DNA of 60,000 nucleotides from Cryptomeria japonica. Its lineage: Eukaryota > Streptophyta > Pinopsida > Cupressales > Cupressaceae. Of this stretch, positions 13,301 through 22,846 are shown in pieces. Every line of letters begins with the position of its first letter. Position 1 is the first letter of the stretch. The stretch is from assembly GCF_030272615.1 (NCBI RefSeq), contig NC_081406.1, positions 395,894,439 through 395,954,438 of the forward strand. The letters are read 5' to 3'. The notes under the pieces are model-generated. The model was not told the DNA's origin. It was given only the letters and a program-made list of their open reading frames with translations, and did not search any database. The position numbers and the translations under genes were made by a program.

Positions 13301-14441
13301 CCATCTCCCCTTGGGCAGACTTCATCATAGATTGGACATTTCCAACTTGTGGCATGGCGGACTTGACACTTGGTCAAGCCAATTGTATGATTTGCCTAGG
13401 CAGACTTTGCCATTGCCTAAGACATTGTCTTGCTTTGTCTTGGCGCTTAGGCAAGACATTTCCTTGACATTTAACCAAATTTTGAAATTTTATTCTCCAA
13501 GGTATCAACACTTAGCCAATTTTCTGATTTTTTCTCCCCAAGGTATCAACACTTAAGCCAATTTTCTGAATTTTTTCCTCCCCAAGGTATCAACACTTAG
13601 CCAATTTTCTGAATTTTTCCTTGGCGGGCTTTGCACTTGTGTTGGACGTTCTTCCAAGGGAAGGCAGACTTCATGATGGCTTGGACGTTGGAAACTCCTA
13701 CCTTGAGCAGACTTGATAGTTGGCTGGACATTTTCTTGGACAGTCTCTTGGACATTTTCTTGGACATTCCTTGGCTTCAGACATTTTCAACTTTTGCCAT
13801 GGAGAACTTTGCCATTGTCCAAGACATTGTCGAACTTTGCCAAGGCGGACTTCATATTAGCCTGAGACATGGCCATCTCCATTATGAACACTTGGATGAA
13901 TTTTCTTACCCAACAATTCATGTTTGTCTGGAACATGTGGATCAACACTCTATCTGGAGATTTTCCCTTGCTTTTTATACGTGGAGATACAAGTTTTTGA
14001 TTTCGAAGATAGGAACCCTATTGCCATGACTTGAGCGACCCAATCCTAGGTCAACTTTCAAGAAAAGCTGAAAAAAGCAAAAAAGAAAAAAGAAAAAAGA
14101 AAAAATGTAGGCAAAAAAGTTGCTTCCCGGATTGGTCCCAAAGTGCCAAAAATAAAAAAAGCAAAAAAGCAAAAAAGTAGAATCCCACAAAAATAGGAAG
14201 TTGTCAGAATTGACCCTAAGCAATTGTGTTTTTGGTCCTTCGGGCCTTCTGAGCACTTTGATGATGTCCAGACAGTGTTCTGAGCATGATTTCCCTACTT
14301 GACCTAGATGACCATCTAAAAACTCTAACTCCTCATTGCAAAAATACTGGTGATTAGTAGACGCGACGCCAAGGCAAAACCCTAAAAGGAAAAAAGGGGG
14401 TCCCCATTTGCAATGGGGCGATGTGTGACAAGGTCACAACA
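10362..14441 (-). mobile_element. Probable 4.1-kb solo LTR, Tat/Ogre-like
   Basis: On the - strand the segment begins TGTTGTGACCTTGTCACAC at 14441. This matches the LTR start at 50886, and about 45 bp after it are nearly the same (GCGATGTGTGA, GGGGGTCCCC). It would end ...GCACACCAATA at 10362, resembling the LTR end at 42614 (...GGGCACCAACA). Flanking 5-mers GTACC (10357-10361) and ATACC (14442-14446) match at 4 of 5 bases, as expected of an old target-site duplication. The interior is low-complexity, with many GCAGACTT/GGCGGACTT and TTGGACATT words. No coding domain was seen. The right end is well supported and the left end is tentative. Confidence 0.5.
13498..13619. repeat. Three tandem copies of about 40-50 bp inside the solo LTR
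   Basis: The phrase CCAAGGTATCAACACTTAGC followed by CAATTTTCTGA occurs three times in a row with small length differences in the T-rich spacer. It lies within the large solo LTR and probably reflects slippage in U3. Confidence 0.85.
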
Positions 14442-14927
14442 ATACCTAGCTAAGAAAATGAAGGAAAATCTCATGACATTCCATCAAAATACCTTTAACT
14501 GTATTAATGACTAATCATATCGATGAACCTCATCTAATTGTAGTTTTTTGTTGCATAAGTGTTTTTCAAGGTTAAAATCCAGACAATGCTTGGATTTGTG
14601 CCACATCATTAGTGGTTTCCGCACCTATTAGTAATATTCACTACAAATACAACCATACATAGATTTTCCTGACAATCTGCTCTAGAATTCTGGACATAAC
14701 ATTATACTTGGCTACCATCAAATAATGAGAAATTTATATCCTTATGAGGGGGTTTCTGAAGCTTTGATCCAACCAAATTAGTACTTGGAAGTAGAAAATA
14801 TATCTGTTCTTAAATGTATGCTTATTACATCCGATAAAATGTAAGGCAATTGCACTGTATCAGAGGAATATTTCATTTTATAATATACAAGTATCTAGTT
14901 GAGTTTTTTTAACTAAACTTTAATATT

Positions 14928-14932
14928 CTTTC
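14928..14932. repeat. Target-site duplication, left (CTTTC)
   Basis: CTTTC is repeated exactly at 18172-18176. It fixes the LTR start at TGTTAATG rather than at the inner TGTTAGAAC. Confidence 0.9.
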
Positions 14933-15713
14933 TGTTAATGTTAGAACTAGAAACATAAGACACATAAATTTGAAACTTAAAAAATCTCACAAGAAGAAGA
15001 TACACTAAATTTTATCCTTGGAAAACCCTCCACCTGAGGGTGAAAAACCCACCCACACCAAAATCAAACTTTTATTGAATGCACCAAATTGCATACAATG
15101 TCCTCAAGCTTAAACAAGCAATAGTCTAAACAAGATTGTTAACTCTTAACAATCAACAACAGAAACATATAACTGATAAAGTAAAGCCTGGTGGCTTCTA
15201 CAATACGCTCAACACATAAACTCTCTGTGACCAGAAATAATCATACACCAATCATATATGAAAATCACTGAAACAAATTCTATCCAAGCTTCTCTCCACA
15301 CTTTTCGATGAACATAGATACATATGAAATGGATTGTCTTTCTTATATACTTTTCCCACACGCAAAACAGACAACTAACATAATATAAGGAACCAGCAGG
15401 GCACAAACTATCTCTTGATGGTGGAGAGGGAAGGCCAAGAGACACCGAAGATCATCGATACTTACATAAAAAATCGTTTCATACTCCACCACCGACAAGA
15501 GCTGAATACGAGTCTTGACGACATGACTAACGGATGAAAAACGGTAAAGAAGGAAATCGCGCTAGCAAGGATGAGACTCTCATAATACGAAAGTCGGTGA
15601 CAATAAAATTTCATCATCCACACAACCATTGTAGGTAAATGAAATCTCCTACGGCTAACAGTAACACAACCATCGTAGGTAAATGAAATCTCCTGCGGCT
15701 ACAAACATTGACA
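14933..15713 (-). repeat. 3' LTR of non-autonomous Copia element
   Basis: 781 bp, starting TGTTAATGTTAG and ending AACATTGACA on the + strand. It aligns end to end with 17391-18171. It contains the conserved stem-loop ACCCTC-CACCT-GAGGGT at 15025-15041. Confidence 0.93.
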
Positions 15714-15735
15714 CTCCCTCTTAGCAAAGGAGATA
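15714..15735 (-). other. Polypurine tract of non-autonomous Copia element
   Basis: On the - strand the purine-rich GCTAAGAGGGAG abuts the 3' LTR, in the position used to prime plus-strand DNA. The same CTCCCTCTTAGC (+ strand) follows the 3' LTR of the element at 20497. Confidence 0.75.
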
Positions 15736-15753
15736 TCATTTACAGATATTCAA

Positions 15754-15989
15754 GTCATGGAGTCTCTCAACATGACAAACACAATGGCTACACCCATATG
15801 TGTAAAAAGCAAAACTTTATCACGAATTCTCTCAACGTGATAGCAGCATGGATTCACTCAACATGATGTTCACCATGGCTACTCCCATGAGTGAAATGAA
15901 CACGAGCTCTCATCACGGAGTCACTCAACGTGATGTTGTCATGGAGTCTCTCAACATGACATCCACCATGGCTACTCCCAGAGGGTGGA
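15754..15989. repeat. Array of eight hairpins with constant loops and covarying stems
   Basis: Eight short inverted repeats lie beside the polypurine tract. Type A has the loop GAGTCTCTCAA or close variants: 15754-15776 (stem GTCATG/CATGAC), 15818-15842 (TATCACG/CGTGATA), 15847-15865 (CATG/CATG), 15911-15935 (CATCACG/CGTGATG) and 15938-15960 (GTCATG/CATGAC). Type B has the core ATGGCTAC: 15779-15803 (ACACA/TGTGT), 15869-15895 (TTCAC/GTGAA) and 15962-15989 (TCCACC/GGTGGA). Changes between copies fall on both arms so that pairing is kept. The function is unknown. Confidence 0.85.
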
Positions 15990-17377
15990 ACAAGGGCTTT
16001 CACCTCAAACTTCTCTCGCACAGAAGAATGGCATTAACAAGGGCTTGCACCTCAAATTTCTCCATCATAGAGAAAAATGCATTACCCAAAACTTCATGAT
16101 GATGTGGCTCCCTCTAAACCTGATATCAACCTTCTGACCTCCTCGTCCAAGGTTGCCTCTAATGAAATGTCAGACTCCCTCTGAAGCTGAAAAGATCACG
16201 ATCCTAGGACTCGTGAACATCCAGAGATAAGAACAAAAATCTCCTCACAGTCTGCTCCCTCTCACTAGGAGAGCCCTCTTGTCTCAATTTTAATATCTTC
16301 AGTGTTGTAGCGATCGAGAGGTGTGTTGGAGTATGACCTAATTCCAAATCTCCCATCAGAAGAGTGACCAACACCTCCAACAATATAAAGATAGCCCAAA
16401 CGATGCTCAGAAAAGAGCAACAACACAAAGAATACGTGATCTTGTCCTTCTAAAACAATAAAGTGGACCTCACTCGATGTGATACCCTCTGAGATACAAG
16501 GCAAGCCCGATTGAGAAGCTTTCTTCCGCTCGGCGTAAGAATGTTGACACACTTGGAAGCCAAAATAAATCTAGGCAAGCACATAACAAAAACCTTTGCA
16601 ATAGACAGAGTAGAAAATTTCAACATCTGAAATACTGATTCATTTTGATCCTCCATTGCCATTAGACTCAGCTCTGCAACTGTTTCTCAACTTCCTTTGG
16701 ATGCAAGCCAACGGTACAAATATTAATATTAACGTTAAAACTATGTGGATCCTCTTGCCGACCGACCTTAAACAAATGTTCTTCACAATTCAACCAAGAA
16801 AAATTCCTCGAACGTTTAAACACAACAAAGTTTTCAACAGTCACCGTTTTTAAACTCACACACTAATAGCAAAATAGAAAATTCTGTTTCACTTTTTTTT
16901 AATTCCTATCCTCAAAATTTTACTGGCTGCATTCGCTGTAAATCCGCAACCTTTTGATTTCACAAACATGCAACAATTGTTCTCTGATACTCCAAGGCTG
17001 ACAGAATATCAAATATACCCCTATTTCTCCGCATAAACAAACTCGGCCACGAAGAATAACACCGAAAAATACACAAAAGCCAAGTGCCGGTGCAGATCAA
17101 ATATTAGAAAACCCGGGCTTAATAAAAGACAAGGAAAGAGTTTCATCGTCTATGGATTTCTTCCGCTACAAATGCATCAGAGCAACTGTGAGGATAAGAA
17201 TTCTAAAGCCGGCAAAAAAGAAAAATGATGGGAACAACAATTGCAACAAGATTATAAGGCAAGCAATAAGCATGCGTACGAAACTTAGAAAACGGAATGC
17301 ACGGCTGAAGAAAACACGCAGACAAACCCACCTCTCAGAATCCTGAGGCCTCCTATGAGGGAGACAACCTCTAACCT
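15990..17377. other. Non-coding interior of the non-autonomous element
   Basis: No retrotransposon protein domain was recognised on either strand. The open frames are short and unrelated to known families. Confidence 0.6.
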
Positions 17378-17390
17378 GGCTTTGATACCA
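17378..17390 (-). other. Primer-binding site (tRNA-iMet type)
   Basis: The - strand reads TGGTATCAAAGCC directly next to the 5' LTR. This matches the usual plant Copia site TGGTATCAGAGCC with one change. Confidence 0.88.
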
Positions 17391-18171
17391 TGCTAATGTT
17401 AGAACTAGAAACATAAGACACAGAAATCTGAAACCTAGAAAATCTCACAAGAACAAGATGCACAAAATTTTATCCTGGGAAACCCCTGCACCTGAGGGTG
17501 AAAAACCCAGCCACACCAAAATCAAACTTTTATTGAATGCACCAAACTGAATACAATGTCCTCAAGCTTAAACAAGCAATAGTCTAAACAAGATTGTTAA
17601 CTCTTAACAATCAACAACAGAAACATATAACTGATAAAGTAAAGCCTGGTGGCTTCTACAATACGCTCAACACATAAACTCTCTGCGACCAGAAATAATC
17701 ATACACCAATCATATATGAAAATCACTGAAACAAATGCTATCCAAGCTTCTCTCCGCACTTTTTGATGAACACAAATACATATGAAATGGATTGTCTTTC
17801 TTATATACTTTTCCCACACGCAAAACAAACAGCTAACATAATATAAGGAACCAACAGGGCATGAACTATCTCTTGATGGTGGAAACGGAAGGCCAAGAGA
17901 CACCAAAGCTCATCGACAGTTACATAAAAAAACGTTTCATACTCCACCACTGACAGGAGCTGAATACGAGTCATGATGGCACCACTAACGGATGCAAAAC
18001 GGTAAAGAAGGAAATCGCGCCAACAAGGGTGAGACACTCATAATACGAAAGTTGGTGACAGTAAAATTTCATCATCCGCACAACCATCACAGGTAAATGA
18101 AATCTCCTACGGCTAACGGTAACACAACCATTGCAGGTAAATGAAATCTCATGCGGCTACAAACATTAACA
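17391..18171 (-). repeat. 5' LTR of non-autonomous Copia element
   Basis: 781 bp, starting TGCTAATGTTAG and ending AACATTAACA on the + strand, collinear with 14933-15713. The copy of the stem-loop near 17482-17499 has one arm mutated. Confidence 0.93.
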
Positions 18172-18176
18172 CTTTC

Positions 18177-18848
18177 AACTTAGCACATGATTCTCAACAA
18201 TTCTCAATACTAATTATTTCTATATGAGAAACTATGATAAATAGATCTTCACTCCTCAATCCTTTATAGACACTTATAGTAGAAAATTCCTATTTTGTTG
18301 AATTTATCTTTCTTTCTACTATTTTCATCTTCACTGTATCTTCATAGGACTTTCTATTGTATGCTGATGTGCTCTCGAGATAATTTTTTTCTGTCATATA
18401 ACATGCTCAAATCTTTCTTCCATAGCCTGTCTCTATTCCAGGGTTCTAGTACTTGTAATTTAATTAAATTCATTTTCTTTCATTTCCTGTGGTTATATGT
18501 TTTGTCTTTTGAATAATGAGTTATTTATCTCGTCTCTTTATCTCTTTGAGGAGATACATAGGCTTGTTTGTTGCTGTCACTAAGTTGCCTTGTATGGCTC
18601 GAAGGACAATCTTATACAATGGATAAGTTTTATCATAAGATTACTTTTCATACTTTATCCTTCTTATATTATTAAAGCTACCAGAAAGAAACAAGGACAT
18701 AGTGTAAAGGCAGCATAAAATCAGAAAAGGAAACTCGAAAGTAAATTTTATTAGGCAATGTTTTGATATATTTCTATTTCCTAACCATATGGAACCTGAT
18801 TTGTATAAGAGATTTATGATGAATATTCCATTTTGTTTTGGGTCTCAG
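18177..18848. other. Last part of intron 2
   Basis: T-rich sequence running to the exon 3 acceptor. No gene or element was seen. Confidence 0.4.
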
Positions 18849-19089
18849 GATTATTTTGATGTTATTGACATGCCAATGGATCTGGGCACCATATGCAATG
18901 CATTGCAAAAAGGCAAAAAATATAAAACTTCTAAAGATGTTTTCCATGACGTTCAGCTTGTTTGGGACAATTGTGTCAAATACAATCATAAAGGTGATCC
19001 TATTTTGGAGCTTATGAAAAGGGTGAAGAAGAATTTTACCAAGTACTGGACTGCAGCAGGCTTATATTATGAATCAGCAAAGAGGTCAG
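18849..19089 (+). CDS. Bromodomain protein, exon 3 (core of bromodomain)
   Basis: This exon follows a CAG acceptor (18846-18848) in phase 0 and encodes 80 residues plus one base. It supplies most of the bromodomain: DYFDVIDMPMDLGTI (end of ZA loop and helix A), then VWDNCVKYN with the acetyl-lysine-binding Asn at about residue 375 of the spliced protein, then the last helix ending KNFTKYWTAAGLYYES. Three donors are possible near the end (19085, 19090, 19093). Only CAG|GTTGTG at 19090 keeps the frame with exon 4, giving the join RSG|IPLSGK. All hallmark residues for acetyl-lysine reading are present, so the domain should be functional if the distant exons are spliced together. Confidence 0.92.
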
Positions 19090-20491
19090 GTTGTGAGTTA
19101 CTTCCTTTCTTTCCCGATTACTTGCAATTTCTATGAATACATAAACTATGTTTTGTTAAGCACCATGTTTTACTAGAAATAGTGTTTTTCTTCTTAATCC
19201 GAAGTGTAAGCTTTACTCCACATCTTTAGATATGCCATACTATGATAACTTGTGACATTGTATTTCTTACTCATTAATGCAGTTTTGATTTATTTTTTTC
19301 TAGGCACTTCTTTTTGTGTCTTCTTCATGTACTACAATATTTTCATTCACACACATTCAGTGACAGATGAACTTCTCTTGCACTATTCCTGATATTATGA
19401 TTGTATGCTGCTTTGTCATTTTTCTTGTATGGGCTTGGTGAGATGAGATTTGGACTTGGCACAGACCCAATAAACCATTTTTTCCCACTGACTCAATTCC
19501 TGCGCCAAAACTTGACAAAACTTGGCAATAATAGACATTACGTTTCCACAATCCATTTAATAATAATCAGCTGCTTCTGGATTAGATTGTGTGTGAATTT
19601 TTGCATCAACATTTCGGATCACACTCCATGATCCATCATTAGGATGAAAATGGTTAGACAGCATGCAGAGAGAAAAAATGAATATTAAGGGAAAAACTAA
19701 TTATATGGCATCACATATCAAATACACACATAAACTAATCAGTTTAATCTATCTTACATGTACAGAAAATAAAATAGGTAAAAGTTGTCATGAATTCATT
19801 CTTGAACATGTAGTATGAAAGAAAAATTGTTTTGATATCCCGAAAATTGTTTTTTTACGTATCACACAATTGATTTAGAAATCTGTGTACATTGTACTAG
19901 CAAAAAAATACAGAAAACCCAAACTAAAGTTGAGAAGAGTCATTACTCTCAACATTAGCTCCAAACTGTTGGATATTGTACCCCTTGAGTACATCAAAGA
20001 AGCAGCTGCAGAAACAATATTTTCAGAAGATATAGCATCATTATCTTGGACGACGTCTTTATCTCTAGTTGCATGTGCTCAAATCTCTTCTTCCTCCATC
20101 ATTACAAGCTCCACCCCAGGAGCAACTGATCTACCCATGCATGTTCCTCCTCTAAAAATGTGGGCCATCTTGGGTGATCCACATAGATGTAGGATCATAC
20201 TCCTTCCAACTCCATGAAGGCTAAATCTTCATATATGGCTAAAATCTCTTGTGGTGGATGCGTAGGTTGGAAATGCACAAACACAAGGCCATTCAACCTT
20301 TTCATTGACAACTTACTCAGATTTTTGGATTTTATGTGCCTAAAATCATTTGCCCTCACAACCTAAAGCATTCGTATGGTTGGCTCAAAATTAGAATGGC
20401 AATTCTTTGAACATTAGGCACCTTAGCACCAAAATTTGCCCACCATGCATAGAAGTTAAGGATAAAACTAAAATGTTTAAGATGACAAGTA
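19090..20491. other. Unassigned intronic sequence
   Basis: No recognised gene or element. One 110-codon open frame (19885-20217) has no family features. Confidence 0.35.
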
Positions 20492-20496
20492 CTCTA

Positions 20497-21336
20497 TGTT
20501 AATTTAAAGCAATCAGATGTTAATTTAAGTAATCAGATTATAACAGACTGTAAATGAACAATAACAACAATGAAAACACAAGACAAAAGACACCAATACC
20601 CTGGGAAAACCTCAAAATACAATATGTATTATCTCAAATGTAGGCAATTACAAGACAATGAACTTATCTCAGATTGCTGTCCAATCAACAAGTTAGCAGA
20701 TCACAATCTCACTTTACATAACCATGAAGATTGCAACCCTTATCAACAGCAGATGGTTAACGAAGATCAGCAGCAGATGTCTAAGGAAGACTTGACCAGA
20801 TTCGCACAAGAAGAGTCCTTATCAAGTTCGCATGGTGATCTTGACAACTTCGCCACACAATCAGCCTTGATGAATTCACACAATAGGCTTGGACAAGTTC
20901 GCACAAGTGGAGGAGAGATCGCTGTTTGGAGAGCAGATAACATTTGTGTAAGATGATGATTAATGACTTCATTTGATGTTTGATTTATATCCAACCTTTG
21001 GCGCCAAACCCTCAAGTTGGCTTGCATATTAATTAAGTTATTTATTTGTCATTTATTGCCTTCACGTTACCTGAGTTTGGGCCCAGCCCTAAGTTCCATT
21101 TATTGCCTACACATTACATATGTTTGGGCCCAGCCCTAAGTTACATTTATTTGTCTTCACGTTACAAATGTTTGGGCCCAGCCCTAAGTTACATTTATTT
21201 GTTTTCACGTTACATATGTTTGGGTCCAGCCCAAAATAGTTCGAATTGCATGAGAGATAATACATGTGTATTTTAATTGTTATTGACAACATTAAAATAC
21301 AATAGATAGGTATCTGAGCTTGCTACTATTTCAACA
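20497..21336 (-). repeat. 3' LTR of Copia element, 840 bp
   Basis: Starts TGTTAATTTAAAGC and ends CTATTTCAACA on the + strand. It differs from the other LTR in having four copies rather than three of the 47-48 bp repeat near 21075-21240, and in lacking about 27 bp at position 20611, which removes the conserved CCTCC/GGAGG stem-loop. The deletion is flanked by CCTC in the intact copy. Confidence 0.92.
21054..21240. repeat. Tandem repeats in the LTR, four copies of 47-49 bp
   Basis: The phrase GTTTGGGCCCAGCCC recurs near 21075, 21121, 21169 and 21219. The other LTR has it at 25731, 25778 and 25826 only, so copy number changed after insertion or during the last replication. Confidence 0.9.
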
Positions 21337-21355
21337 CTCCCTCTTAGCTAGGGAG
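21337..21355 (-). other. Polypurine tract of Copia element
   Basis: On the - strand, CTAGCTAAGAGGGAG directly abuts the 3' LTR, the expected position for plus-strand priming. Confidence 0.75.
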
Positions 21356-21389
21356 GATATCTGCTACTTGTAATGATCCATTCATGACT

Positions 21390-21712
21390 TTCATCTTGCA
21401 TTGCCTGCAAGGATGAATGTATAAGCTCCATAGAGTATACCTGCAATTGAAACACATAAATATCATGAACTCATTTCATGATGTCCATCTTGCATTGCCC
21501 GAAGAGGATGGATCCACCTTGCATTGCCCGCAGAGGGTGGAAGAGGTCTTACACCTCAACCTTCTCCCAGAGAAGGATACAATGTCACCTTGCATTGCCC
21601 GCAAAGGGTGAAATAGGTCTTACACCTTAGCCTTCTCCCAGAGAAGGATACAATGTCACCTTGCATTGCCCGCAGAGGGTGACTCCACCTTGCATTGCCC
21701 GCAGAGGGTGGA
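21390..21712. repeat. Array of six hairpins with constant loop and covarying stems
   Basis: Six inverted repeats share the loop TTGCATTGCCCGCAGAG (small variants). Stems are 21390-21417 TTCATC/GATGAA; 21484-21512 TCCATC/GATGGA; 21513-21541 TCCACC/GGTGGA; 21585-21611 TCACC/GGTGA; 21655-21683 GTCACC/GGTGAC; 21684-21712 TCCACC/GGTGGA. Between them lies a second small hairpin, CCTTCTCCCAGAGAAGG, present twice. The array sits between the RNase H end and the polypurine tract, the same place as the array at 15754. Arms change together between copies. Confidence 0.87.
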
Positions 21713-21734
21713 TGATGCAAACTAAATTGCATCA

Positions 21735-22846
21735 CTAAGATCGAGACTCCCTCTCAATCAATGCTATGTCCTCCACAATTCCAAGCTTCTCTCTGAAGTA
21801 CTCAAACTTCACTCGAGCTAGAGGCTTGGTGAGAACATCTGAAATCTGTTCATCAGTGCTGATATATTTCAGCTGGATGGCACCTCTTTGTGCCATATCA
21901 CGAACATAGTGATAATGAGTTTCCACGTGTTTTGACCTGTCATGAAACACAGGATTATTTGACATTTTAATACAACTCTGATTATCACAATAAATAACAG
22001 TGGATTCTCAAGGTTGTCCAAACAACCTAGCAAGAAGTTTGCAAAGCCAAACTGCTTCTCTAGTTGCCACACTTGAAGCAATGTATTCAGCTTCTGCAGT
22101 AATGCAACTGAGGATTATTTCCTACTGGCCCAAGAGATCATAGCGGAACCCAAGCTGAAACAAATTCCTGAAGTGCTTTTCCTGTCAATAACACTTCCAG
22201 CCCAATCAGAATTAGAGTAGCCTTCCAGATTGATCACTGTGTTGATTGGATACTTCAGCCCATAGCCAACTGTTCCACGCAAGTATCTTAGGATGTGCTT
22301 GACTGCCACCAAGTGAACATGCTTTGGCTGGTTCATGAATTGGTTAAGTACACTCACTGCATAGCAAATATCTGGTCTAGTGTTAACTAGATACACCAAG
22401 GATCCAATCAAGTGCCCGTTCTCTGAAGGATCTGCAAAATCAGAATTAGCTGCAGAAATACTCAACTTCTCTAAGTTAGTTTCCATAGGAGTAGACATAG
22501 ATTTACGATCCATCATACCAAATTTTTACAATATATCAATAGTATATTTTCCTTGACCTAGAATAATTTCATTAGGTCTTTGCCACACTTCTAACCCTAG
22601 AAAGTAATGCATTAGACCTAGATCCTTCATTTCAAATTCAGTAGCTAACTCTTTCTTACACCTAATGATGAGACTATCTTCACCAGCTAGGAATAAATCA
22701 TCCACATATAAAACTAGAATTAGCATTTCACCATTAAATACTATAAAGTAAATGTTATGATCAACATCATTCTTACAAAACCCTAAACTAACCAAGTACT
22801 TATCAATTCTTTCGAGGCCGTAGAGAGCTTTCTTCAGTTTGCACAC
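21735..22846 (-). pseudogene. Copia reverse transcriptase / RNase H remnant
   Basis: Three frame-shifted blocks, read from 22846 down. First, KLKKALYGL, then a gap where KQAPRAW is normally found, then LVLYVDDLFLAG with the catalytic YVDD, and DLGLMHYFLGLEV. Second, from 22516, the RT/RNase H link MDRKSMSTPMETN, GSLVYLVNTRPDICYAV, HLVAVKHILRYLRGT and the RNase H part SNSDWAGSVIDRKSTSG. Third, from 21965, the C-terminus with HVETHYHYVRDM, ISDVLTKPLAR and EKLGI. The N-terminal half of RT is missing and the frame is broken twice, so it is dead. The array and polypurine tract follow it immediately. Confidence 0.92.

Larger units (their letters stand above)
14933..18171 (-). mobile_element. Non-autonomous Copia-type LTR element (3.2 kb)
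   Basis: A complete element with two LTRs of equal length (781 bp each), a perfect 5-bp target-site duplication CTTTC (14928-14932 and 18172-18176), a tRNA-iMet primer-binding site and a polypurine tract, all on the - strand. The 1.68-kb interior has no gag, protease, integrase, RT or RNase H, so it must have used proteins of a relative (a LARD-like derivative). Its LTRs resemble those of the Copia element at 20497 in layout, and both carry the same type of hairpin array beside the polypurine tract. The element sits 672 bp upstream of exon 3. Confidence 0.93.
2571..18848 (+). other. Intron 2 of bromodomain gene (16.3 kb)
   Basis: The intron starts GTAAGT and ends CAG and splits the bromodomain between GIP and DYFDVI. 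It contains a probable Tat-like solo LTR, a non-autonomous Copia element, an LTR-like segment and several tandem repeats, listed separately. No coding exon of the host gene was recognised inside. Confidence 0.85.

Noticed and set aside
11335-14256. Many overlapping open frames of 60-130 codons on both strands
   Set aside because: They lie in the low-complexity interior of the large LTR, overlap in several frames, and none has a recognisable domain.
14390-14446. GGGGGTCCCC/GCGATGTGTGA region as a tRNA or snRNA gene
   Set aside because: It is repeated at 50840-50886 as an LTR terminus, and no cloverleaf can be drawn.
19885-20217. 110-codon open frame in intron 3
   Set aside because: No similarity to the bromodomain protein or to retroelement proteins that I can recognise, and no splice sites in phase with neighbours.
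21481-21720. CRISPR-like array of spaced repeats
   Set aside because: The repeats sit inside a plant Copia element, spacers are not unique sequences of equal length, and no cas genes exist; the pattern is hairpin repeats.
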